The notes beneath the pieces were generated by a model. That model worked only from the letters and a program-made list of their open reading frames with translations, did not search any database and was not told where the DNA came from. Positions 9,841-17,692 of a DNA stretch of 64,000 bases are shown here, piece by piece. Within the stretch, counting starts at the first letter, position 1. Every line of letters begins with the position of its first letter. Source of the DNA: an uncultured Flavobacteriales bacterium (GTDB lineage Bacteria; Bacteroidota; Bacteroidia; Flavobacteriales; BACL11); NCBI GenBank assembly GCA_913063045.1, contig CAJXYM010000001.1:84048-148047 (forward strand). The letters run 5' to 3'. The position numbers and the translations under genes are program-made.

Positions 9841-11172
9841 TTATCTATTAAATTGTAATCTCATTCCCTTTTTTGATTCATTAAAAACACCACCTGAATA
9901 GACAATATTTCCATTCACAATTGTTTTTTCAATAGAACCATAAAGAGTTTCTCCTTCTAGTGGAGACCATTTGCACTTATAGTGGATATTTTTTTTATTT
10001 ACATCGAACTTCTTATTAATATCAACTAAGATTAGATCAGCAAAATAATTTTCTCTGATAAACCCTCTTTTTTCTATTTTAAAACATATGGCTGGATGAT
10101 GACACATTTTCTCAACAACCTTTTCAATTGTTATTTTATTTTCTTTCACAAACTTAAGCATAACATTTAAGCCATGTTGAACAAGAGGTCCTCCTGATGG
10201 AGCTTTTAAATAGTTGTTTTTCTTTTCATTTAAAGTATGTGGAGCATGATCTGTAGCTATGACATCTAGTCTATTGTCTAGCAGAGCTTTAAATAACATT
10301 TTTTTGTCATTTTCTTTTTTTATTGCTGGATTCCATTTTATAAAAGTACCCTTCTCTTTATAGCTATTTGAGTCAAAATATAAGTGGTGTATACATACCT
10401 CTGCAGTAATTCTTTTTTCAGAAATATGTATATTGTTCTCAAATAATGATAATTCTTTTGCTGTCGAAATATGAAAAACATGTAGTCTAGTATTATGTTT
10501 TTTTGCTAGTTTAACTGCGAAGCTAGAAGATTTAAAGCATGCCTCTGCACTTCTGATTTCAGGGTGTAATTCTATTGGAATTTTATCTCCATATTTTTTA
10601 ATTGCTTCTGAAAGGTTTTTTTCTATTATCTTTTCATCCTCACAATGAACAGCTACTAGGCATTTTGTTTTTTGAAAAATCTCTTCTAAAACCTTTTTAT
10701 TATCTACTAGCATATCACCAGTAGATGAACCCATAAATATTTTGATAGCTCCAACATTTTTAGGATCTGTCTTTAGTACTTCTTTTATATTGTTATTAGA
10801 AACCCCCATAAAAAATGTAAAATTAGCTAATGATTTAGTATCTCCAATTTTAAATTTTTCTTCGAGTATTTCTTGTGTTAATGTTTGGGGTATTGTATTT
10901 GGCATTTCCATAAATGAGGTAACGCCCCCAGCAACAGCAGATTTGCTTTCGCTAAGAATATCTGCCTTGTGAGTCAAACCAGGTTCTCGAAAATGTACTT
11001 GATCATCAATTAACCCAGGCAACAAGTAAAGCCCTGTTGCGTCTAATATCTTATCTGCATTTGTATTTATTTGTGTTGATATTTTTTTAATCAATCCATT
11101 TTCAATTAACACATCTGAAAGATAAGATTTCCCTTCGTTAACAATTGTAGCATTTTTTATAATTAAACTCAT
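9841..11172 (-). CDS. pyrC: Dihydroorotase (Bacteroidota type)
   Basis: 443 residues. An amidohydrolase closing N-carbamoyl-aspartate to dihydroorotate in pyrimidine synthesis. The barrel signature is GLIDDQVHFREPGLTHKAD near residue 54, where the usual DxHxH metal motif reads DDQVH: the first His is Gln58, the second is His60. The other sites look normal: the carboxylatable Lys in AIKIFMG, His in VAVHCEDE, His in LHVFHIST, and the catalytic Asp in ATDHAPHT. As I recall, the DDQVH form is common in Bacteroidota dihydroorotases, so it is lineage-typical rather than obviously a loss, but it may indicate altered metal use. It lies 16 bases downstream of the mannosyltransferase gene in the same direction. 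Confidence 0.88.
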   Translation of the reverse strand: MSLIIKNATIVNEGKSYLSDVLIENGLIKKISTQINTNADKILDATGLYLLPGLIDDQVHFREPGLTHKADILSESKSAVAGGVTSFMEMPNTIPQTLTQEILEEKFKIGDTKSLANFTFFMGVSNNNIKEVLKTDPKNVGAIKIFMGSSTGDMLVDNKKVLEEIFQKTKCLVAVHCEDEKIIEKNLSEAIKKYGDKIPIELHPEIRSAEACFKSSSFAVKLAKKHNTRLHVFHISTAKELSLFENNIHISEKRITAEVCIHHLYFDSNSYKEKGTFIKWNPAIKKENDKKMLFKALLDNRLDVIATDHAPHTLNEKKNNYLKAPSGGPLVQHGLNVMLKFVKENKITIEKVVEKMCHHPAICFKIEKRGFIRENYFADLILVDINKKFDVNKKNIHYKCKWSPLEGETLYGSIEKTIVNGNIVYSGGVFNESKKGMRLQFNR

Positions 11173-11188
11173 GAGTAATTAGGTATAC

Positions 11189-11917
11189 TTATTTCCAGCT
11201 TTTAAAAAAACTTTTTATTTTCATTTGAATAACACCAATAAACGCCTCAAAGAAAATTCCGCTACTCATTTTAGAGTTACCTTCTTGTCTATCGGTAAAT
11301 ATTACTGGTACTTCTACCACTTTAAATCCGTACATCCAACTTGTAAATTTCATTTCTATCTGAAAAGCATAACCAACAAATTGAATTTTATTTAAATCTA
11401 TTTTCTCAAGAACCCTTCTTTTATAACACTTAAATCCTGCAGTAGAATCATGAATAGGCATTCCTGTGATTAATTTTACATATTTTGAAGCAAAATAAGA
11501 CATTAACAAACGACTCATTGGCCAGTTAACTATATTTACACCATTAACATATCTTGAACCTATAGAAACATCCGAGCCAAGATCATTACATTCATCATAA
11601 AGCCTTAACAAATCATCAGGATTATGTGAGAAGTCGGCATCCATTTCGAATATAAAATCATAGTTCTTTTTTAGAGCCCATTTAAACCCATGTATATATG
11701 CTGTTCCAAGTCCAAGTTTTCCTTTTCTTTCTTGAATAAAAAGTTTTTTTGAAAATCTATTTTGAAGATTTTTTACAATATCAGCTGTCCCATCAGGTGA
11801 GCCATCATCTACTATTAGGATATGAAATGTTTTTTCTAAAGAGAAAACTTTAAGAATAATTCTCTCAATATTTTCTTTTTCATTAAATGTAGGTATTATG
11901 ACTAGATTTAAACTCAT
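11189..11917 (-). CDS. Polyprenol-phosphate mannosyltransferase (GT2, DPM1-like)
   Basis: 242 residues with no C-terminal membrane domain. It transfers a sugar, probably mannose, from a GDP-sugar to polyprenyl phosphate at the inner membrane. GT2 features are LVIIPTFNEKENIERI at the N-terminus, VDDGSPDGT near residue 35, and the metal-binding EMDADFSHNP. GSRYVNGVNIVNWP and FTDRQEGNSKMS near the end are typical of dolichol/polyprenol-phosphate mannose synthases. Pairing with dihydroorotase is a conserved flavobacterial arrangement. A -7 box lies 16 bases upstream, overlapping the region just after acsA. Confidence 0.9.
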   Translation of the reverse strand: MSLNLVIIPTFNEKENIERIILKVFSLEKTFHILIVDDGSPDGTADIVKNLQNRFSKKLFIQERKGKLGLGTAYIHGFKWALKKNYDFIFEMDADFSHNPDDLLRLYDECNDLGSDVSIGSRYVNGVNIVNWPMSRLLMSYFASKYVKLITGMPIHDSTAGFKCYKRRVLEKIDLNKIQFVGYAFQIEMKFTSWMYGFKVVEVPVIFTDRQEGNSKMSSGIFFEAFIGVIQMKIKSFFKSWK

Positions 11918-11933
11918 AGGTTGGTTTCTAATG

Positions 11934-11941
11934 CAAATTTA
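11934..11941 (-). promoter_or_regulatory. -7 box (TAAATTTG) of the mannosyltransferase-pyrC unit
   Basis: A TAnnTTTG match on the minus strand, 16 bases before the mannosyltransferase ATG, in the 37-base gap after acsA. No matching TTG at standard spacing, so moderate confidence. Confidence 0.4.
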
Positions 11942-11954
11942 GTAAACTATCTTA

Positions 11955-13850
11955 TTATATTTTTTTATTACCCAAAATTATGCTTTCAACAACTAGAGGG
12001 TCTAACAAAGTACTTGTGTCTCCAAGGTTTTTTGTTTCTCCACTAGCAATTTTTCTTAAAATTCTACGCATAATCTTTCCTGACCTGGTTTTAGGTAGGT
12101 CTTCGACATATTGAATTTTATCTACCTTAGCAATAGGTCCTACGTGCTTGACAATCAGATTATTTATTTCTTTATTTTGTATTTCTTTATTTAATGGTTT
12201 CTCGTGACAGATTACATATGCATACACCCCATTTCCCTTTATATTATGCGGGTAGCCGACTATTGCACTTTCGCATACATTTTCATGCTCATCGATTGCG
12301 CTTTCAATTTCTGCGGTACCCAAATTATGCCCAGAAACAATAAGAACATCATCGACTCTTCCTGTTATTCTAAATAATCCCTTTTTATCTCTTAAGCATC
12401 CATCACCACTAAAATAAAAGTTTGGAAAAGCTGAAAAATACGTTTCTTTAAATCTTTTGTGATCGCCCCAAATAGTTCTTGCCATTGATGGCCATGGATA
12501 TTTAACACATAATTTACCCTCTTTATTGTTTTCAGTTACTTCATTTCCTGCTTCGTCAACTATACATGCCTGAATTCCAGGAAGAGGTAGTGTGGCAAAT
12601 GTTGCTTTGGCTTCTGTTACTCCTGCTAAATTTGATATCATGATACCTCCTGTTTCTGTTTGCCACCAAGTATCAACAATTGGACATTTTCTATTTCCAA
12701 TCTCATTAAAATACCAGTTCCAGGCATCTTCATTAATTGGCTCTCCAACTGTTCCAAGTACTTTTAATGATGATAAATTATATTTTTTTACATGTTCTAG
12801 CCCTTGAGCCTCTAACGATCTAATAGCTGTAGGAGCTGTATAAAAAATATTTACTTTATTTTCCTCAACTATCCTCCAAAATCTTCCTGCATCAGGGTAG
12901 GTTGGGACTCCTTCAAACATTAGAGAAGTAGCTCCAGAGAGTAATGGTCCATAAACTATATATGAATGACCTGTGATCCATCCAATATCGGCGGTACACC
13001 AATACATATCCCCTTCATTATATTGAAAAACATTTTTGAAAGAATATTCAGCATAAATCATATAGCCAGCAGTTGTGTGTACAATTCCTTTTGGTTTGCC
13101 CGTAGATCCAGAAGTATATAATATAAATAGAGGGTCTTCAGATTCCATTATTTCTGCTTCATTAGATGATGAAGATTTTTGCATTTCATCATGCCACCAT
13201 AAGTCTCTATCCTTTTGCATTTTTACAATAGAATTAGTTCGCTTTAAAACGATACATAATTGAATTGTTGGAGTGTTAGACATTGCCTCATCTGAAATAT
13301 CTTTAAGAGGCGTGATTTTTTCTCCTCTAAATCCTCCGTCTGCAGTAATAAGCACTTTACAATCTGCATCATTTATTCTTTCTGATAAGGATTTTGCAGA
13401 AAAACCTGCAAATACAACGGAGTGAATTGCACCAATCCTTGCGCAAGCAAGTACAGCTATTGTAATTTCAGGAACCATAGGCATGTACAAACAAACTCTG
13501 TCTCCCTTTTTAATTCCATTATTAATCAAAACATTTGAAAATTGACATACTTTTTCATGAAGCTGTAAATAGGTCAGATTGATTGCTGATTCATTTGGGT
13601 TATTGGGAACCCATTTTATTGCTATTTGATTAGATCTTTTGAGTAAATGTCTATCTAAACAATTTTCAGTAATATTTAGTTTTCCTCCAGCAAACCATTT
13701 AATTTCCGGCGTTTTAAAATTCCACTCTAAGACTTTATCCCACTTTTTATGCCATCTAAAACTATTAGCTTTTTCACTCCAAAATTTTTCTGGATAGTCT
13801 TTAGATTTCTTCACTTGAGCTTGATATTCTTTTAATGAAGTAATTTTCAT
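11955..13850 (-). CDS. acsA: Acetyl-CoA synthetase (acetate--CoA ligase)
   Basis: 631 residues, near the usual ~640-650. It activates acetate to acetyl-CoA through acetyl-AMP in the cytosol. Visible motifs: the P-loop YTSGSTGKPKGIVH, the acetate-pocket region with TWWQTETGG, the hinge region GRVDDVLIVSGH, and the C-terminal SGKIMRRILRKIA whose lysine is the known acetylation and catalytic site. The N-terminal FWSEKANSFRWHKKWDKV segment matches AcsA. A -7 box lies 11 bases from the ATG. Transcription is divergent from the lamin-tail gene across 118 bases. Confidence 0.96.
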   Translation of the reverse strand: MKITSLKEYQAQVKKSKDYPEKFWSEKANSFRWHKKWDKVLEWNFKTPEIKWFAGGKLNITENCLDRHLLKRSNQIAIKWVPNNPNESAINLTYLQLHEKVCQFSNVLINNGIKKGDRVCLYMPMVPEITIAVLACARIGAIHSVVFAGFSAKSLSERINDADCKVLITADGGFRGEKITPLKDISDEAMSNTPTIQLCIVLKRTNSIVKMQKDRDLWWHDEMQKSSSSNEAEIMESEDPLFILYTSGSTGKPKGIVHTTAGYMIYAEYSFKNVFQYNEGDMYWCTADIGWITGHSYIVYGPLLSGATSLMFEGVPTYPDAGRFWRIVEENKVNIFYTAPTAIRSLEAQGLEHVKKYNLSSLKVLGTVGEPINEDAWNWYFNEIGNRKCPIVDTWWQTETGGIMISNLAGVTEAKATFATLPLPGIQACIVDEAGNEVTENNKEGKLCVKYPWPSMARTIWGDHKRFKETYFSAFPNFYFSGDGCLRDKKGLFRITGRVDDVLIVSGHNLGTAEIESAIDEHENVCESAIVGYPHNIKGNGVYAYVICHEKPLNKEIQNKEINNLIVKHVGPIAKVDKIQYVEDLPKTRSGKIMRRILRKIASGETKNLGDTSTLLDPLVVESIILGNKKI

Positions 13851-13861
13851 TTTTTTTATTT

Positions 13862-13869
13862 CAAATATA
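13862..13869 (-). promoter_or_regulatory. -7 box (TATATTTG) of acsA
   Basis: A TAnnTTTG match on the minus strand, 11 bases upstream of the acsA ATG, implying a very short leader. No clear TTG at 19-21 bases. Confidence 0.45.
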
Positions 13870-13968
13870 ATATTATTAACAATATGTATTAATTAATCAA
13901 ATCTAGAATTTTATTCTATTTGTGCTACCAATCTTTTTGTAAATTAGCATTCAAATTAAAAACACATT

Positions 13969-14868
13969 ATGAAAAAATATTTACTACTTTTTGCAACACT
14001 TTTTTCTACTTCTTTTTTGTCCGCACAAGATTGTTCAGAATTATTCTTCTCAGAATATGTTGAGGGGTATGGCCAAAATAAAGCTATTGAAATATATAAT
14101 CCAACATTATCGACTATTGACTTAAGTATTTATAAAGTTGAACGTTATTCAAATGGTTCTACAAATAGTTCTGGTGGAGGTGTTACTCCATTATCTGGGA
14201 TGCTAGCCTCAGGAGATGCTTTTGTTTTGACTAATGGAGATACAGATACTTCAGGTCAATTTGGATATTGTGATCAAGCCCTATATAGTTTGGGGGACAT
14301 GCATGCAGGACCTTATCCGTCTCCAATGCATATGAATGGTGATGATGCTATAGTATTATCAAAAGATGCAAATATTATTGATGTAATTGGTAGGGTAGGT
14401 GAACAACCGTCATCTGGTGCGTGGACGGATGACGCAGCATCAGGTTTTCAAATGGGAGCTTGGTGGACAGCGCAGCATACTTTAATTAGAAAGAGAACTG
14501 TTTTATCTGGAGATAACGATGGGCTTGATTTATTCAATCCTAGCTTGGAATGGGATTCATTAGTGATTGGAACTTGGAGTAATTTAGGCTCTCATACTTG
14601 TAATTGTATTGATGGTTCAGTTGGAATTAACAATATTAAGGAAGCCTCTTATGTTGTGTACCCTAATCCAGCTAATATTGGTGAGGATATTAACATAATA
14701 GTTAATTCAAAAATCGAAAATATTGAAATGTTTAGTATTTCAGGGAAAAAAGTATTGACCACAACATCCAAGAGAATTAACACAGAAAAACTTTCACTTG
14801 GTACATACATTACCTTAATTAATTTAAGTAATGGTGAGGTAATTGAGAATAAGATAATTATTCAGTAA
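13969..14868 (+). CDS. Secreted lamin-tail domain protein with T9SS sorting signal
   Basis: 299 residues: signal peptide (cleavage near LSAQ), then a lamin-tail (LTD) immunoglobulin-like domain that opens with LFFSEYVEGYGQNKAIEIYN and contains a DDAIVLSKDANIIDVIGRVG core. A T9SS type A sorting domain begins near residue 225 (VVYPNPA) and ends IENKIIIQ. Bacterial LTDs often accompany secreted nucleases and phosphoesterases. It is the first of three genes with a TonB receptor and an endonuclease, so a role as a surface adaptor in nucleic-acid capture is inferred. No catalytic residues are seen. No convincing -7 box was found upstream. Confidence 0.85.
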   Translation: MKKYLLLFATLFSTSFLSAQDCSELFFSEYVEGYGQNKAIEIYNPTLSTIDLSIYKVERYSNGSTNSSGGGVTPLSGMLASGDAFVLTNGDTDTSGQFGYCDQALYSLGDMHAGPYPSPMHMNGDDAIVLSKDANIIDVIGRVGEQPSSGAWTDDAASGFQMGAWWTAQHTLIRKRTVLSGDNDGLDLFNPSLEWDSLVIGTWSNLGSHTCNCIDGSVGINNIKEASYVVYPNPANIGEDINIIVNSKIENIEMFSISGKKVLTTTSKRINTEKLSLGTYITLINLSNGEVIENKIIIQ

Positions 14869-14888
14869 ATAATTTAAAATATTATTGT

Positions 14889-14905
14889 GCTAATTAAGAA
14901 TTAGC
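14889..14905 (+). repeat. Perfect 7-bp inverted repeat between the LTD and TonB receptor genes
   Basis: GCTAATT-AAG-AATTAGC forms a 7-bp stem with a 3-base loop. There is no T-run after it, so it is not a classical terminator. It may stabilise or process the mRNA between the two genes, or be chance in AT-rich DNA. Confidence 0.4.
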
Positions 14906-14923
14906 TATTTCACAAAAATTAAT

Positions 14924-17674
14924 ATGAAAAAATATTTTTTTTTATTACTCGTTATTTTTTATGGATTTGAGCTAAAAGCGCAAACTATTTTATCAGGTAG
15001 TATATCTGACGCTAGAGATGGAGAACCTTTAATTGGCGCGACAATAATTTATGGCAAGGGAATGGGGACGGCCACTGATTATGAGGGGAACTATTCCTTT
15101 TCAATTCCTAAAGGAGAGAGAAAAATTGAAGTCTCTTATGTAGGCTATAAGGCTATAAGTAAAATAGTCCTGCTTACTAAAGATGTACAAACCCTAGATT
15201 TTAAATTAAAAACAACTTTGCTAAATGAAGTACAAGTAGTTGCCGATATTGCTATAGACAGAGAAACTCCTGTTGCTTTTTCTACAATTCCTATGAAGAA
15301 AATTAGTGAGGAATTAGCTTCTCAAGATATTCCTATGATACTTAATTCAACTCCTGGAGTCTATGCAACACAAACTGGAGGAGGGGATGGAGATGCAAGA
15401 ATTACAATTAGAGGATTTAATCAAAGAAATGTAGCTGTAATGATTGATGGTATTCCTGTAAATGACATGGAAAATGGTTGGGTATACTGGTCTAATTGGT
15501 TTGGTTTAGATGCAGTAACTTCTAATATCCAGATTCAGAGAGGTTTAGGCGCTTCAAAAATTGCTATACCCTCTGTTGGTGGTACAATGAATATTTTAAC
15601 AAAAGGAACTGGAAATAAAAAAGGAGGAACTATTAAGCAATCAATAGGGTCTTTTGGTAAATTACGAACATCCTTAGGATACAACTCTGGAAAGTTAGAT
15701 AATGGATGGGGATATACTTTGGCTAGTTCTTACAAGAATGGAAATGGCTACGTTGATGAAACAAGTAGTGAGGGATTCTTTTACTATGCTAAAGTTCAGA
15801 AAGAGTTAGGTAATCACATTCTTAGTTTGTCAGCAATGGGTGCCCCTCAAAAACATGGACAGAGAGCATATAAAAGTGATATAGCAACTTACGATACTAC
15901 TTTTGCTCGTTCCCTTGGAGATAGCTCTGATTTTTCTAATAGAATTGTAAATAGAGGTACTAAATATAATAAATATTGGGGTAGTTTAAATAGATGGACT
16001 TTAGATGTAAATGGTGATACAATCCATAATAAAGAGGTGATAAATACAAGACAGAATTATTATCATAAACCACAGTTTTCATTTAGAGATTTTTGGACTG
16101 TTAATGAGAATTTTTATATTTCTAACATTCTTTATGCTTCCTTAGGAAACGGAGGAGGAACTAGAACAGAAAATATTGGAAATATAGATGGACAAGTTGA
16201 TTTACAAACTACATATAATGCAAATGTTGGAGCAGGCCCTTTCGGTCCTATTATAGATAATGAGTTTTCGGATTCAGAGTATAAAACAGGTAGCTATTTA
16301 AAGTCATCAATAAATAATCATTTTTGGTATGGAGGCTTATCAACTTTAAACTATCTTTTAAATGAAAAGGTTTCACTATCAGGAGGTTTAGACTTAAGAT
16401 ATTATAAGGGACAGCACTATAGTGAGGTTTATGATTTACTTGGGGGAGATTATACAGTTTCTTCTGACAATCAAAATCAACCATTATCAGCAAAACGAGT
16501 AGGGGATATAATTGATTATAATAATGATGGTATTGTCAAATGGAGTGGTGTTTTTTCACAAGCAGAATATAGTAACGGTATGTTAAGTGCATTTTTGAAT
16601 GTATCAGGTTCTAATTCAGCATATAAACGTATTGACTATTTTCGTAAAAAAGATTTGATTTTAGCTGATACTATTATAAAGGAGGCTTTAGGAAATTCAG
16701 ATACTTTAACCTTGAATGGTAACACTTATACAATTAACTCCTCTCAAGCTCAGTACGCTTCAACAGATTGGAAATGGATTAAAGGATATACTGTTAAAAC
16801 TGGTGCTAATCTAAATATAGATGAATACAATAATGTGTTTTTTAATACTGGATATATTTCAAAAGCACCAAGATTTAGTAATATCTACACGAATAATAAT
16901 ACTTTACAAGAGTATATTAGAAACGAAAAAGTTAAGGCGGTTGAAGGAGGATATTCATTTCGATCTGCTTTCTTCTCATCAAACTTAAATGCATATTACA
17001 CGACTTGGGAAAATAAACCTGCAAATATTTCTAAAACTATTGGAGGAGTGAGGTATTCAGATGTTGTTCCTATGAACGCTCTACATAAAGGAATAGAGTT
17101 AGATTTTTCTTATAAGATTAGTCAAAAATTAGGCGTTGAAGGGTTACTTTCTTTAGGGGATTGGAAGTGGACTTCTGGAGGTGAAGCAATTCTCTTAGAT
17201 AATTCTAATAAAGCACCTTCATATGAATTAGGCAACACTGAATTAGATACTCTTGTTTATAGTGCAAATGGGGTTCATGTAGGAGATGCTGCACAGACAC
17301 AATATGGACTCAGTTTAAGGTACGAACCAACGTTTAATTCTTACATCAAATTAAGAGGTACTTATTTTGCAGACTATTATTCTGATTTTGATGCATCAAC
17401 ATTAAATGGTGATAATTCAGGAAGAGAGAGTTGGGTAATTCCTTCATATCAATTAATAGATATGCATTGTGGCTATAAGTTTAAACTTTCTGATAATTAT
17501 AACTTAGATATTAAATTGAGTGTGCTTAATTTACTTGATAAGATTTATATATCAGATGCAAATAATAATGATGGATATGCAACAAACCCAAGCTATGATT
17601 TTGATGCTAAATCTGCAAGTGTTTTTTTTGGTTTAGGAAGACGAATGAATCTTTCATTAAGAATTAGGTTTTAA
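14924..17674 (+). CDS. TonB-dependent outer-membrane receptor
   Basis: 916 residues. Signal peptide (to about LKAQ), an N-terminal carboxypeptidase-D regulatory-like domain at roughly 20-100 (SGSISDARDGEPLIGATI), a plug domain at about 105-230 (DARITIRGFNQRNVAVMIDGIPVNDMEN split around the core GFNQRN), then a 22-strand-type barrel ending in the aromatic terminus LSLRIRF. It imports a substrate across the outer membrane using TonB energy. No SusD partner is adjacent, so it is not a SusCD pair. Its position between a lamin-tail protein and a secreted endonuclease I suggests that nucleic-acid fragments or phosphate-rich products are the cargo; this is inference. Confidence 0.93.
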   Translation: MKKYFFLLLVIFYGFELKAQTILSGSISDARDGEPLIGATIIYGKGMGTATDYEGNYSFSIPKGERKIEVSYVGYKAISKIVLLTKDVQTLDFKLKTTLLNEVQVVADIAIDRETPVAFSTIPMKKISEELASQDIPMILNSTPGVYATQTGGGDGDARITIRGFNQRNVAVMIDGIPVNDMENGWVYWSNWFGLDAVTSNIQIQRGLGASKIAIPSVGGTMNILTKGTGNKKGGTIKQSIGSFGKLRTSLGYNSGKLDNGWGYTLASSYKNGNGYVDETSSEGFFYYAKVQKELGNHILSLSAMGAPQKHGQRAYKSDIATYDTTFARSLGDSSDFSNRIVNRGTKYNKYWGSLNRWTLDVNGDTIHNKEVINTRQNYYHKPQFSFRDFWTVNENFYISNILYASLGNGGGTRTENIGNIDGQVDLQTTYNANVGAGPFGPIIDNEFSDSEYKTGSYLKSSINNHFWYGGLSTLNYLLNEKVSLSGGLDLRYYKGQHYSEVYDLLGGDYTVSSDNQNQPLSAKRVGDIIDYNNDGIVKWSGVFSQAEYSNGMLSAFLNVSGSNSAYKRIDYFRKKDLILADTIIKEALGNSDTLTLNGNTYTINSSQAQYASTDWKWIKGYTVKTGANLNIDEYNNVFFNTGYISKAPRFSNIYTNNNTLQEYIRNEKVKAVEGGYSFRSAFFSSNLNAYYTTWENKPANISKTIGGVRYSDVVPMNALHKGIELDFSYKISQKLGVEGLLSLGDWKWTSGGEAILLDNSNKAPSYELGNTELDTLVYSANGVHVGDAAQTQYGLSLRYEPTFNSYIKLRGTYFADYYSDFDASTLNGDNSGRESWVIPSYQLIDMHCGYKFKLSDNYNLDIKLSVLNLLDKIYISDANNNDGYATNPSYDFDAKSASVFFGLGRRMNLSLRIRF

Positions 17675-17692
17675 TTAAAATAAAGAAAAGAA

